Program-made: the position numbers and the translations under genes
Notes under the pieces: model-generated
Told to the model about the DNA's origin: nothing
Database searches by the model: none
Seen by the model: the letters and a program-made list of their open reading frames with translations, nothing else
Assembly: GCF_036320965.1 (NCBI RefSeq)
Contig: NC_092287.1
Coordinates: 10,467,797-10,531,796 of the forward strand
DNA length: 64,000 bases
Reading direction: 5' to 3'
DNA from: Panulirus ornatus
Taxonomy: Eukaryota > Arthropoda > Malacostraca > Decapoda > Palinuridae
In this document: piece after piece, positions 1 through 10,183 of the stretch
How positions within the stretch are numbered: the stretch's first letter is position 1
Layout of the letters: the number at the start of each line of letters is the position of its first letter

Positions 1-66
1 AAATGAAACACGATAAGTTCCCAAGTGCACTTTCGTGTAATAATCACATCATCAGGGGAGATACAA
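1..66 (-). ncRNA. Hammerhead ribozyme motif of PLE type, copy 1
   Basis: Read on the minus strand, CTGATGA (55 to 49) is followed by a short stem II (GTG...CAC around an AT-rich loop), then CGAAA (35 to 31), then palindromic GTGCAC (30 to 25), TT, and GGGAAC. Upstream CTCCC can pair with GGGA as stem I, and C-U-U fits the NUH cleavage rule. Stem III is a self-complementary octamer with no loop, so it could only form between two molecules. Short palindromic stem III acting as a dimer is established for PLE hammerheads. All core residues look intact. Activity is inferred. Confidence 0.7.
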
Positions 67-171
67 GAAATATAACAGTCAGTTGATATACAACGAAGAG
101 ACGTAGCTAGGACGCCATTTGGTAAACAAATGGCGTTCTTACGAAGTCTCTTCGTTGTACATCAACTGACT

Positions 172-203
172 CTTGTATCTCCCTGATGGTGTGATTATTA
201 CAC
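172..203 (+). ncRNA. Broken hammerhead motif in right arm of copy 1
   Basis: The plus strand carries CTCCCTGATGG followed by GTGATTATTACAC. The core CTGATGA has become CTGATGG, and the expected CGAAA is missing because the sequence turns into (CA)n at 201. It is a remnant that should not cleave. Confidence 0.6.
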
Positions 204-223
204 ACACACACACACACACACAC

Positions 224-293
<70 letters not shown>
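201..293. repeat. (CA)n then (GA)n microsatellite
   Basis: About 25 bp of CA is followed by about 67 bp of GA. The CA run continues directly from the TTATTACAC end of the PLE hammerhead stem. Confidence 0.95.
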
Positions 294-295
<2 letters not shown>

Positions 296-689
296 TACCT
301 AACTGACGGATATTTACGAACAGACTGTGCCATTGGTGTGGGTAGGGATGGATGGTGCAGAGCCGCCCGTCGCATATCATGCCACCACCGCGAGAGACAG
401 CACAGTTCTCCACCATTGGTTCATCGTGTGGAACTGTTTTGTGGGAAGATTTCTGAGCTTATCCCATGCCCGTTAATTGTCCCACTTGGGCTCTAGCTAG
501 GTCAATGGTTGTTCCATGGCCCCCCCTTTTTTTTTTCCCCATTTGTCGCCGGCGTCTTCTATTATTAATCATTTTTTTTGTGATATATATATTTTTTTCT
601 GCGATATTCCAAGGGATGGATGACTGCAAACCTATTCACTGTATTTTTGTTTTCGTTCTCATGGCGTTTTTAGCACAAGCATTTTGTTC
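294..689. other. No gene recognised
   Basis: Low-complexity flank with several T-runs around 528-600. Open frames here have no recognisable domain. Confidence 0.5.
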
Positions 690-1302
690 CCCAGTTCCTT
701 CACCCCAGTTCCTTCAATCCAGTTCCTTCACCCTAGTTCCTTCAATCCAGTTCCTTCACCCCAGGTCCTTCAATCCAGTCCCTGTATCCCAGTTCCTTCA
801 ATCCAGTTCCTTCACCCCACTTCCTTCGATCCAGTTCCTTCACCACAGTTAAATTTAATACAGTTCCTTCACCCCAGTTCCTTCAGTTCAGTTCCTTCAC
901 CCCAGTTCCTTCAAGCCAGTTCCTTCACCCCAGTTCCTTCAATCCAGTTCCTTCACCCCTAGTTCCTTCAATCCAGTTCCTTCAATCCAGTTCCTTCACC
1001 CCAGTTCCTTCAAGCCAGTTCCTTCACCCCAGTTCCTTCAATCCAGTTCCTTCACCCCAGTTCCTTCAATCCAGTTCCTTCACCCCAGTTCCTTCAAGCC
1101 AGTTCCTTCACCCCAGTTCCTTCAATCCAGTTCCTTCACCCCTAGTTCCTTCAATCCAGTTCCTTCAATCCAGTTCCTTCACCCCAGTTCCTTCAAGCCA
1201 GTTCCTTCACCCCAGTTCCTTCAATCCAGTTCCTTCACCCCTAGTTCCTTCAATCCAGTTCCTTCAATCCAGTTCCTTCACCCCAGTTCCTTCACCCCAG
1301 TT
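690..1302. repeat. Minisatellite, 14-bp unit AGTTCCTTCACCCC
   Basis: About 43 units in which AGTTCCTTCACCCC and AGTTCCTTCAATCC tend to alternate. A variant with an extra T (CCCCTAG) recurs near 956, 1139 and 1238, which suggests higher-order duplication of blocks. The proline/serine-rich frames across it are products of the repeat, not a gene. Confidence 0.95.
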
Positions 1303-1575
1303 GCCATTCGCAGATTATCATCTCAATTTTTTCTTTCCTTCTTTCGCCATCTTTATAGTTCCAATTCTTGTAATCTCTCTCATGATGACCCATGGTTTTT
1401 TTTATCTTTTTTTTTCATTCTTGGAATCTGCACCGTAAGAGTATTTTAGATTTCTTTTAGACTTGTGGAGTTTTTGGGGTTGCTGTGTTTTAGCGACCAT
1501 AAGACAAGGCATTATATTTAAGTTTTTGGTTTTTCAGTGTAAATGAAACATTTTTCATCTCCAGTGTTTTTTTTG

Positions 1576-1578
<3 letters not shown>
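1303..1578. other. Unassigned spacer
   Basis: AT-rich with T-runs. No coding signal or repeat was recognised. Confidence 0.5.

Positions 1579-1652
<74 letters not shown>
1579..1652. repeat. (CT)n microsatellite
   Basis: About 37 uninterrupted CT units. Confidence 0.97.
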
Positions 1653-1655
<3 letters not shown>

Positions 1656-1796
1656 TTGAGAGGTCCCATTAAAACTACACTTATTACTTGCCTGGCGCGT
1701 GCAATCTTATTTAACTTAGTCGAACCTTTTCCTCTAAGATTGCTCTTGGAAAAGGAATTTAAAGGAATCTAAACAGCAACAGAGCATTAGGTCCTT

Positions 1797-2125
1797 TCGA
1801 GGCTGTTTGTGATAGAGGAAAGGCTGTTTGTGGTAGAGGAAAGGCTGTTTGTGATAGAGGAAAGGCTGTTTGTGTTAGAGGAAAGGCTGTTTGTGATAGA
1901 GGAAAGGCTGTTTGTGGTAGAGGAAAGGCTGTTTGTGATTGGTGAAAGGCTGTTTGTGGTAGAGGAAAGGCTGTTTGTGGTAGAGGAAAGGCTGTTTGTG
2001 GTAGAGGAAAGGCTGTTTGTGATAGAGGAAAGGCTGTTTGTGGTAGAGGAAAGGCTGTTTGAGATAGAGGAAAGGCTGTTTGTGATAGAGGAAAGGCTGT
2101 TTGTGACAGAGGAAATAATGTTTGT
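1797..2125. repeat. Minisatellite, 21-bp unit
   Basis: About 15 copies of GGCTGTTTGTGATAGAGGAA plus one base. GTGATA and GTGGTA variants are intermixed, and the last copies are more diverged. Because 21 is a multiple of three, both strands stay open; the resulting EERLFVI- and TNSLSSI-type peptides are artefacts. Confidence 0.95.
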
Positions 2126-2155
2126 GATAATAAGAGAGATCATATTCTCACTCTG

Positions 2156-2157
<2 letters not shown>

Positions 2158-2226
<69 letters not shown>
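2158..2226. repeat. (GA)n microsatellite
   Basis: About 35 GA units directly downstream of the 21-bp array. Confidence 0.97.
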
Positions 2227-2231
<5 letters not shown>

Positions 2232-2501
2232 AGAATGGCACACAGATGTTCACAATGAGAGAAAATGAAGTATATAAACTTGTGATGTAACTAATGAGGC
2301 GCACATAATGTCAGTCGTGGAGATGAAATAAGTATATTCTTGACTGTATCTATGGTACTGCCTTCAACTCCCTAATGTCTAAATCATTACGTATATTACT
2401 AATTCTATAGAAGCAAAATTTACTCTCTACTTCTGTCCTCTTCATCAATTTCCACTCCAAGTCGCCACATGTGTGGATAGCAACACGGCATCGCAAATCT
2501 T
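2227..2501. other. Unassigned spacer
   Basis: No recognisable coding or repeat content between two tandem arrays. Confidence 0.5.
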
Positions 2502-3728
2502 TCCAAATCTTACCAAGACCTGGTTGCTCATATAATCTTACCAAGACCTGGTTGCTCATATAATCTTACCAAGACCTGGTTGTTCATATAATCTTACCAA
2601 GACCTGGTTGCTCATATGATCTTACCAGGACCTGGTTGCTCATATGATCTTACCAGGACCTGGTTGCTCATATGATCTTACCAAGACCTGGTTGCTCATA
2701 TGATCTTACCAGGACCTGGTTGCTCATATGATCTTACCAAGACCTGGTTGCTCATATAATCTTACCAAGACCTGGTGCTCATATAATCTTACCAAGACCT
2801 GGTTGCTCATATAATCTTACCAAGACTTGGTTGCTCATATGATCTTACCAAGACCTGGTTGCTCATATGATCTTACCAAGACCTGGTTGCTCATATGATC
2901 TTACCAAGACTTGGTTGCTCATATGATCTTACCAAGACCTGGTTGCTCATATGATCTTACCAAGACTTGGTTGCTCATATGATCTTACCAAGACCTGGTT
3001 GCTCATATGATCTTACCAAGACCTGAGTGCTCATATGATCTTACCAAGACCTGGTTGCTCATATAATCTTACCAAGACCTGGTTGCTCATATAATCTTAC
3101 CAAGACCTGGTTGCTCATATGATCTTACCAAGACCTGGTTGCTCATATGATCTTACCAGGACTTGGTTGCTCATATGATCTTACCAGGACTTGGTTGCTC
3201 ATATAATCTTACCAAGACCTGGTTGCTCATATGATCTTACCACGACCTGGTTGCTCATATGATCTTACCAAGACCTGGTTGCTCATATGATCTTACCAAG
3301 ACCTGGTGCTCATATAATCTTACCAAGACCTGGTTGTTCATATAATCTTACCAAGACCTGGTGCTCATATAATCTTACCAAGACCTGGTTGCTCATATGA
3401 TCTTACCAGGACTTGGTTGCTCATATAATCTTACCAAGACCTGGTTGCTCATATGATCTTACCAGGACTTGGTTGCTCATATAATCTTACCAAGACCTGG
3501 TTGCTCATATAATCTTACCAAGACCTGGTTGCTCATATAATCTTACCAAGACCTGGTTGCTCATATAATCTTACCAAGACCTGGTTGCTCATATAATCTT
3601 ACCAAGACCTGGTTGCTCATATAATCTTACCAAGACCTGGTTGCTCATATAATCTTACCAAGACCTGGTTGCTCATATAATCTTACCAAGACCTGGTTGC
3701 TCATATAATCTTACCAAGACCTGGTTAC
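2502..3728. repeat. Minisatellite, 28-bp unit
   Basis: About 43 head-to-tail copies of a 28-bp unit containing ACCAAGACCTGGTTGCTCAT. Variants are ATAATC/ATGATC, CCAAGACC/CCAGGACC, GACCTGG/GACTTGG, and a few copies lacking TT before GCTC. The final nine or so copies are nearly identical, so the right end looks most recently homogenised. 28 is not a multiple of three, so no long frame survives. Confidence 0.96.
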
Positions 3729-4112
3729 TCATTTTTCTCCCTACTGAATTCCATCATGTTCGAAAGTCGTCCCAGTTATACATTATATTCAGGTCTTCTT
3801 GTCTTTTTCTCTCTCTTCTTTCTTAGCTTCTTCTCATATTGGGTGTCTGTGGATCATCGGCTTTGTACATTCTGCTATACGTCTGTGTGAAATATCTTTA
3901 TCATGTGAGGCATAGATGGAACTACCAATTCCTTGGTGCACAGCGAAGGCATTGTCGTCTCCATTAGCCATAGCTTCACTTGTTACAAGCCTTGAGGCTT
4001 TTGCTTGTTAGAAAGCCTGAGAGCCATCGTCTTAATTGGCCTCATTTGTTTAGATTTGATGTTATTATTATTATGTAAAGGAATCATTGTAATCCTTTAA
4101 ATGTCCTAAAAG
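3729..4112. other. Unassigned spacer
   Basis: Non-repetitive sequence between two minisatellites. No coding evidence. Confidence 0.5.
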
Positions 4113-5214
4113 CAGACTTGGTGTTGATTACAGTGGCTGGTGTTGATTACAGTGGCTGGTGTTGATAACAGAGGCTGGTGTTGATTACAGTGGCTGGTAT
4201 TGATTACAGTGGCTGGTGTTGATTACAGTGGCTGTTATTGATTACAGTGGCTGGTATTGATTACAGTGGCTGGTGTTGATTACAGTGGCTGGTGTTGATT
4301 ACAGTGGCAGGTGTTGATTACAGTGGCTGATATTGATTACAGTGGCTGATATTGATTACAGTGGCAGGTGTTGATTACAGTGGCTGGTATTGATTACAGT
4401 GGCTGGTGTTGATTACAGTGGCTGGTGTTGATTACAGTGGCTGGTGTTGATTACAGTGGCTGGTGTTGATTACAGTGGCTGGTGTTGATTACAGTGGCTG
4501 GTGTTGATTACAGTGGCTGGTGTTGATTACAGTGGCTGTTATTGATTACAGTGGCTGGTGTTGATTACAGTGGCTGGTGTTGATTACAGTGGCTGATATT
4601 GATTACAGTGGCTGATATTGATTACAGTGGCTGGTGTTGATTACAGTGGCTGGTGTTGATTACAGTGGCTGATATTGATTACAGTGGCTGGTGTTGATTA
4701 CAGTGGCTGGTGTTGATTACAGTGGCTGATATTCATTACAGTGGCAGGTGTTGATTACAGTGGCTGATATTGATTACAGTGGCAGGTGTTGATTACAGTG
4801 GCTGGTATTGATTACAGTGGCTAGTATTGATTACAGTGGCTGGTGTTGATTACAGTGGCTGGTGTTGATTACAGTGGCTGATATTGATTACAGTGGCTGG
4901 TGTTGATTACAGTGGCTGGTGTTGATTACAGTGGCTGATATTGATTACAGTGGCAGGTGTTGATTACAGTGGCTGGTGTTGATTACAGTGGCTGGTGTTG
5001 ATTACAGTAGCTGGTGTTGATTACAGTGGCTGATATTGATTACAGTGGCTGGTGTTGATTACAGTGGCTGGTGTTGATTACAGTGGCTGATATTGATTAC
5101 AGTGGCAGGTGTTGATTACAGTGGCTGGTATTGATTACAGTGGCTGGTATTGATTACAGTGGCTAGTATTGATTACAGTGGCTGGTGTTGATTACAGTGG
5201 CTGTACTTGATTAC
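4113..5214. repeat. Minisatellite, 19-bp unit
   Basis: About 57 copies of GTGGCTGGTGTTGATTACA. Variants GATATT, GGTATT, CAGGTG and TTATT are scattered in recurring combinations, indicating duplication of multi-unit blocks. Confidence 0.96.
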
Positions 5215-5539
5215 ATCATATTGTCATCGAGGTATCCGCATGTGGCGAAGCTATATACATTCAAGGTGTATATATATATCTAAACTTTCATCATTATTCC
5301 TGTATCTCCTACAGCATTACCTCACACTATTTCGCTCATATTTACCTTCAAAGTTTCATTTTCTATGTGTTTCGCATTTTCTATGTACCATCTTCCCATT
5401 TTCTTTTCTACCCTTTTTTTTTCCGTGTCTCATTTCATCCTCTTTATTCCCCTCGACTTTTCTCCTTGTTTCATCATCGTCATTATCATAATCAATGTAT
5501 TAGAATTACATTTTTATACCTTTATATGCGGGCGTGTAG

Positions 5540-5540
<1 letters not shown>
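5215..5540. other. Unassigned T-rich spacer
   Basis: Pyrimidine-rich with no recognised feature. The open frames are short and low in complexity. Confidence 0.5.
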
Positions 5541-5581
<41 letters not shown>

Positions 5582-5638
5582 AAACACACACAAATACACA
5601 TACACACACACACACAAATACATATACACACACACGCA
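5541..5638. repeat. Imperfect (CA)n microsatellite
   Basis: CA run interrupted by CATACA and CAAACA variants. Confidence 0.95.
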
Positions 5639-6356
5639 CCGAAACGTCTCATTTCGTCATTAGATTTCATGTTAATCTGGACACATAGACTGCCAGGCAA
5701 TACGCTCATGTTAGCAGAACGGTTCACTTGTTTTCTTAGAGACGTCACGAAGTTTATATATACTTCTTTTTTTTTTGTAAATACTCCCTTGGGGATAAGC
5801 CATTAGTCGTCTACCGGGATAATTGCTCTATATTTTTCATTTATACTCTTGTGATCCTCTTTTGTTGGCGTCAAACCCCTGTTATAAGAATTTAGATGCT
5901 CTTTGCTGCCGGTACAGTCTTTTCCTTTATTGTTTTTTCTTCCAGGAGGGTTATAAACATTTTATTACTAGCCCTTCTGCCACGGGGATAATGTTAGATA
6001 TTACAGGTGTGTCTGTTATATCATTAATTATTCTAGTAAGATTCCTTCCCTTTAACTGTTCGAGCCATGTTCTCATTAGAATAATTCTAAGCTTAACTCT
6101 TACATATGTTCACGTCTTTTTATGTCTACCAGAACTTTTCTTTTTTGAAATCTGGAAGCGTGTCTGGAATTCTTAGCAGCTAGGAAAAAAATGTTTTAAT
6201 TCGGTCCCTAAGGCACTTGAGAGCGTGCTGGGAGATTCTGACGTTTATTTCATAAAAGTTATAGTTTACTGTAAATAGATTTTATAAGGAAATAAAAGGA
6301 TTTTAAGATTTAGAATTTCTAACGTTTAAAAATCTATTTTGCTCTTATTTTGAATG

Positions 6357-6357
<1 letters not shown>
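5639..6357. other. Unassigned sequence
   Basis: AT-rich. Frames up to 117 codons exist but carry no recognisable domain or splice structure. Confidence 0.4.

Positions 6358-6432
<75 letters not shown>
6358..6432. repeat. (AT)n microsatellite
   Basis: About 37 AT units, abutting the truncated LINE tail that follows. Confidence 0.97.
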
Positions 6433-6434
<2 letters not shown>

Positions 6435-6804
6435 TGGGGTCGACGTGCTGTTAATGGATTGAACCAGGGTATGTGAAGCGTCTGGGGTAAACTATGGAAA
6501 GTTTTGTGGTGCCTGGATGTGGAAAGGGAGCTGTGGTTTCGGTGCATTATACATGACAGCTAGAGACTGAGTGTGAACGAATGTGGACTTTGTTGTGTTT
6601 TCCCAGCGCTACCTCGCGCACATGTGGGGTGAGGGGGTTGTCATTTCATATGTGGCGGGGTGGCGACGGGAATGAATAAGGGCAGCAAGTATGAATTATG
6701 TACGTGTGTATGTATGTATATGTCTGATGTGTATATGGGTGGATTGGGCCATTCTTTCGTCTGTTTCCTTGTGTTACCTCGCTAACGCGGGAGACAGCGA
6801 CAAA

Positions 6805-6808
<4 letters not shown>
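6431..6808 (+). mobile_element. RTE-like LINE, 3' UTR only
   Basis: Begins within the LINE 3' region (GGGGTCGACGTGCTG) and runs to the terminal block ending GCGGGAGACAGCGACAAAG. It matches the 3' ends of the fuller copies at 12033-14770 and 30993-34284. No coding part remains. Both ends lie in (AT)n. Confidence 0.85.

Positions 6809-6867
<59 letters not shown>
6806..6867. repeat. (AT)n microsatellite
   Basis: About 30 AT units between a LINE tail and a SINE-like repeat. Confidence 0.97.
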
Positions 6868-6870
<3 letters not shown>

Positions 6871-7103
6871 GATAGGGGATTAAGAATACTTCCCACTTAT
6901 TCCCTGCGTGTCGTAGAAGGCGACTAAAAGGGGAGGGAGCGGGGGGCTGGAAATCCTCCCCTCTCGTTTTTTTTTTTTTTTTTTTTAAATTTCCAAAAGA
7001 AGGAACAGAGGGGGCCAGGTGAGGATATTCCAAAAAAGGCCCAGTCCTCTGTTCTTAACGCTACCTCGCTAACGCGGGAAATGGCGAATAGTTTAAAAGA
7101 AAG

Positions 7104-7107
<4 letters not shown>
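6867..7107 (+). mobile_element. SINE-like 240-bp repeat, copy 1
   Basis: One of about ten copies in the window. Sense order: GGGGATAGGGG head, the TCGTAGAAGGCGACTAAAAG block, a G-rich segment, a T-run, AAGAAGGAACAGAG, then CGCTACCTCGCTAACGCGGG and GGCGAATAGTTT, followed by (AT)n. No coding capacity. The 3' motif is shared with the RTE-like LINE, so mobilisation by that LINE is inferred. Confidence 0.75.

Positions 7108-7178
<71 letters not shown>
7107..7178. repeat. (AT)n microsatellite
   Basis: About 35 AT units at the 3' end of the SINE-like copy. Confidence 0.97.
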
Positions 7179-7183
<5 letters not shown>

Positions 7184-7258
7184 CAAACAAACCTCCAAGA
7201 GCCAAGATCGGGCCTAGGAACCCTACGTAAGAGGGTCTTAACTGCAAATACTAAAAAC

Positions 7259-7316
7259 TTTACTTTGTCCCCAGACAATTTCAAAGCCCGTGATAGCATT
7301 AACCAAATCATTATGA
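7259..7316 (+). mobile_element. PLE remnant (end of GIY-YIG region)
   Basis: CAATTTCAAAG... and ...ACCAAATCATTA match the last codons of the PLE remnant that ends at 8800. Only about 55 bp remain, with several substitutions. Confidence 0.5.
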
Positions 7317-7336
7317 TCACCCATAAAATGGGAAAT

Positions 7337-7367
7337 GGCTATTCGAGTACTATGTACTCGAATAGCC
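7337..7367. other. Perfect 14-bp hairpin
   Basis: GGCTATTCGAGTAC (7337-7350) and its exact reverse complement (7354-7367) are separated by TAT. It lies between the PLE remnant and the SINE. Function unknown. Confidence 0.8.
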
Positions 7368-7458
7368 TTCGTCTCACGTTGGTGAGCAACGGGGTCTACA
7401 CCGGTCATTTCCCATCAGGCTCACACAACCAGCAGATAGCATTTTACTGAACCTTTAA

Positions 7459-7712
7459 GGGTGATCATAGCCTAGCGGTAGTGCCTCCCGCCTGCTACGC
7501 AAGGGTCCCGGGTTCGATCCTGGCTGTTGGAGGTTTATATATGGAAGTGTGAGTTCATATGCTCTATATTCCCTGTTGTACCAATGCTACCTGATCTGCA
7601 CATAGGCAGTTTGCTCTGGCAGGGTCTCTTATTTTGTCGATGTCGCCACCATTCACTAACCCGTTGACTGACGCATTTCAATGGCTAAAATGAAATGAAC
7701 AAAAAAGAAATA
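7459..7712 (+). mobile_element. tRNA-derived SINE
   Basis: A pol III box A-like TAGCCTAGCGGTAGTG (7468-7483) and a box B GGGTTCGATCC (7510-7520) lie at tRNA-like spacing, with a CCCGG/CCTGG T-arm. A non-tRNA body follows and ends in an A-rich tail (AAATGAAATGAACAAAAAAG). It reads as a SINE head rather than a functional tRNA, because the sequence continues well past the T-arm and no acceptor stem closes. Confidence 0.7.
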
Positions 7713-8056
7713 ATCATACATGTGCATAATTAAGGCCTTTCTCCTATTCGCCTTTTCCCGTGCGGTGAGGGAGCGTCAGCAACAGACGAGAAATGGCCTC
7801 GTTTGCACACACACCCATTCTCTAGCTGTCGTCTCCACTACACCGAAAGACCAGAGGTCCGTTTTCCGCAGCCAAAACCCCCCCACAGGCCTCTCTGTGG
7901 TCTACCCCACCAGACCACATGTAGAAAGAATGGCCAAGAATGATTAGATGAGAATAATCGTGAAGCACTTATTTCCAATGCCATTTTCAATAGAAAATGA
8001 GAATCAGAAGTACAGGGCAACAGTGGTAGATAAATGTCTTAGAAAATGTATATTAG

Positions 8057-8061
<5 letters not shown>
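7713..8061. other. Unassigned sequence
   Basis: Nothing recognisable. Ends in the AT/GATA tract. Confidence 0.4.
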
Positions 8062-8103
<42 letters not shown>

Positions 8104-8108
8104 TAGAT

Positions 8109-8140
<32 letters not shown>

Positions 8141-8141
8141 G

Positions 8142-8182
<41 letters not shown>

Positions 8183-8212
8183 GGATAGATAGATAGATAG
8201 ATGTAGATGTAG
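8062..8212. repeat. (AT)n-(GATA)n compound microsatellite
   Basis: About 40 bp of AT followed by about 110 bp of GATA with a few GGTA/GATG variants. Confidence 0.96.
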
Positions 8213-8214
8213 AT

Positions 8215-8800
8215 ATGATGATCACATTTCTCCGTGATGATAGTATGAAGGTGAAATTGCACTTCAACAGAGAGACATTTTATGTTTCTTGTAACAAAGA
8301 TGTGATAAATAAGGATAAGAGTAAAAGTTTAGGATTGCCCTATTCTCCCAACCTAGCTAATCTAAGACATGTTCTAAAAAACAGTTTCTGTAATGTTGCT
8401 TTCCAGTACAATAACACCATCAGCAAGACCTGGATAAATTAGTGGGCCAAATCATGCCATAATTGGGTGTGTTTAAGCCATCAAATGCAAGGCATGTAAA
8501 TATATCTATGTAGGCCAGACTGGTAAGACTATATCGGAGAGGTGTTACTGGCACAGACATTCAGTATGCAAGGATGACCAGTACGCAGGGATGACCACAA
8601 AAATACGATTGTTAAACATTGTCATGAAAATGATCACTCCATAGATCTTGAAAATCCCGTTATTCTATACCCCTCTGCTGATTATGCCACACGTAACGTC
8701 ATTGAATCTGTCTTAATTGCTTATATTAAGAATTTTATTTGTCACTATGCAATTTCAAAGTCCATACTAGCATTGACCAAATCATTAGGAAAGAATTGAC
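8215..8800 (+). pseudogene. Penelope-like element, 3' ORF with GIY-YIG domain (decayed)
   Basis: The first frame (8215-8442) contains LPYSPNLANLRHVLKN, the linker typical of PLEs between reverse transcriptase and endonuclease. After a frameshift near 8480, the sequence reads IKCKACKYIYVGQTGKTISE, the start of a GIY-YIG endonuclease. A second shift near 8610 gives HCHENDHSIDLENPVILYP, then NVIESVLIAYIKNF, and a stop at 8798-8800. PLEs encode an RT fused to this domain, which nicks target DNA. The RT portion is missing upstream, where the GATA tract begins. Not functional. Confidence 0.85.
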
Positions 8801-9388
8801 AAAAAAAACGAAAACATAAAAAAGTTGTTCAAGACACACCCAGCTAGCCAGGTCAACCCCCGCCACCTGACCCTCCTTTAATCACCCTCCCTTACAAGGG
8901 TTACCACCAGACAAAGCAGACAGTGCTTGGCCTAAAAAGATTGGTGCTGGCCGGCGGGAACCAAGTGTGATGTTGGGATTGAAATAACTTTGTTAAGTAC
9001 TGGCACCTGATGAGATAGGGTTGTCTCCACGCAACATGTCGTGCCACATGTATAAAAAAAAATCACATGTTAAATGAAATTGTATAAATTCCTACTCAAG
9101 TGCGATTTCACCTTCGTATATATAAGTTTGTATCGTTCTTGTATTTGACATTTGTTTATCAATTTTTGGGCACTAGCCTGCACGCTAACTTGTTTTCGTT
9201 TAGCTTTTTCTTCATTCGTTTTTATATATTTGGGGACACCACTAATTTTTTTAACTGATTTCTTTTTTTTTCAGTTTTCTGGCACTTTGCTTAATCACGT
9301 GTACGTTTCTTCTATCTGAAATGTCTTTAAGCATTATGGAAAAAAAAAAGATAACACGTCTTTTGCTCGGGTCTAATTCCTCGTGCAA

Positions 9389-9393
<5 letters not shown>
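8801..9393. other. Probable PLE 3' flank, otherwise unassigned
   Basis: Contains a degenerate hammerhead candidate (9001-9046) expected downstream of a PLE ORF. The remainder is AT-rich. Confidence 0.4.
9001..9046 (+). ncRNA. Degenerate hammerhead ribozyme candidate
   Basis: TGGCAC (9001-9006) and GTGCCA (9041-9046) form a perfect 6-bp stem I around CTGATGA (9007-9013). Stem II (GATA...TGTC) follows, then ACGCAACAT, and the cleavage-type triplet GTC ends exactly at 9040 before stem I closes. The GAAA segment after stem II is replaced by TCC, so catalysis should be lost. It sits about 200 bp after a PLE stop codon, the expected place. Confidence 0.5.

Positions 9394-9464
<71 letters not shown>
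9394..9464. repeat. (GA)n microsatellite
   Basis: About 35 GA units. Confidence 0.97.
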
Positions 9465-9469
<5 letters not shown>

Positions 9470-9597
9470 CAGACAGAGGTAGAGACAGAAAGAGAGAGTC
9501 TTTTACTATCTTATCTACCAATTCCACCACTACGTTACTTCCCTGTTCTAAATAACCGCACTAGAATAAAACACTATACTTTCCATGCATATGCATC

Positions 9598-9807
9598 GTT
9601 ATTTCCCGTGTGAGCGAAGCAGCGTCAAGAACAGATAACAGAGCCTTAGAAGGATAATTCCTCACTAGCCTTCTAGCTCTGTTCCTACTTTTGCAAAGTA
9701 ATACAGGAAGGGAGGATTTCCAGCCTCCCGCTTCCGCCCCTCTTCGCCACCTTCAACGACACGGAAAGGATACGTAGGCAGGATTCTTTCTCTCCTATTC
9801 CCAGGAT

Positions 9808-9813
<6 letters not shown>
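9598..9813 (-). mobile_element. SINE-like 240-bp repeat, diverged copy
   Basis: Antisense copy with recognisable blocks: AAGAACAGATAACAGAGCCT, GGAGGATTTCCAGCC, then ACGACACGGAAAGGATACGT and TCTCTCCTATTCCCAGG. It is clearly more diverged than the others, so it is an older insertion. Confidence 0.65.
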
Positions 9814-9881
<68 letters not shown>

Positions 9882-9882
9882 A
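9807..9882. repeat. (AT)n microsatellite
   Basis: AT tract with TATATAAATA interruptions, between the SINE-like copy and a LINE tail. Confidence 0.95.
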
Positions 9883-9905
9883 TTTATGTATTTATTTGCT
9901 ATACT

Positions 9906-10049
9906 TAACCGCCGTCTCCTGCGTTAGTAAGGTAGCTCAAGGAAACAGTCGAAAAATGGCCCAACCCACCCACATACACATGCATATACATAAATGCCCA
10001 CACACGCGCATATATATACATATACATACACAGACAGACAGACAGACAG

Positions 10050-10123
<74 letters not shown>

Positions 10124-10183
10124 GTGTACGTGTAGGAAGAGAGGAAAGTGATTGGTTCTCAGTGAATGTAAGTTTGCGGCAGG
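9906..10183 (-). repeat. Left arm of inverted repeat around a LINE segment
   Basis: Holds the LINE 3' tail in antisense (GCCCAACCCACCCACATACA), a CAGA/CA tract, and, from about 10122, the RT segment GGAAGAGAGGAAAGTG. The whole block reappears in reverse complement at 11127-11411. Confidence 0.8.

Larger units (their letters stand above)
1..203. repeat. PLE terminal inverted repeat (hairpin), copy 1
   Basis: Positions about 27-122 and 131-203 are inverted copies of each other, meeting at a tight centre (GCCATTT / AAATGGC around 112-132). The arms share the CGAAGAGAC block, the TCAGTTGAT block and the GTGATTATTACAC block. The same sequence recurs at 11512-11852, so this is a dispersed family. 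Each arm holds a hammerhead-like motif, which is known from the pseudo-LTRs of Penelope-like elements. The left arm runs off the window edge. The right arm dissolves into a CA microsatellite. Confidence 0.75.

Noticed and set aside
1787..2258. EERLFV- and TNSLSS-repeat proteins
   Set aside because: Translation of a 21-bp minisatellite on both strands plus a GA tract.
2502..5214. CRISPR-like or other spacer arrays
   Set aside because: Units are direct tandem copies without unique spacers, and the genome is eukaryotic.
7459..7532. Functional tRNA gene
   Set aside because: Box A and box B are good, but no closing acceptor stem or terminator follows and the sequence continues as a SINE body.
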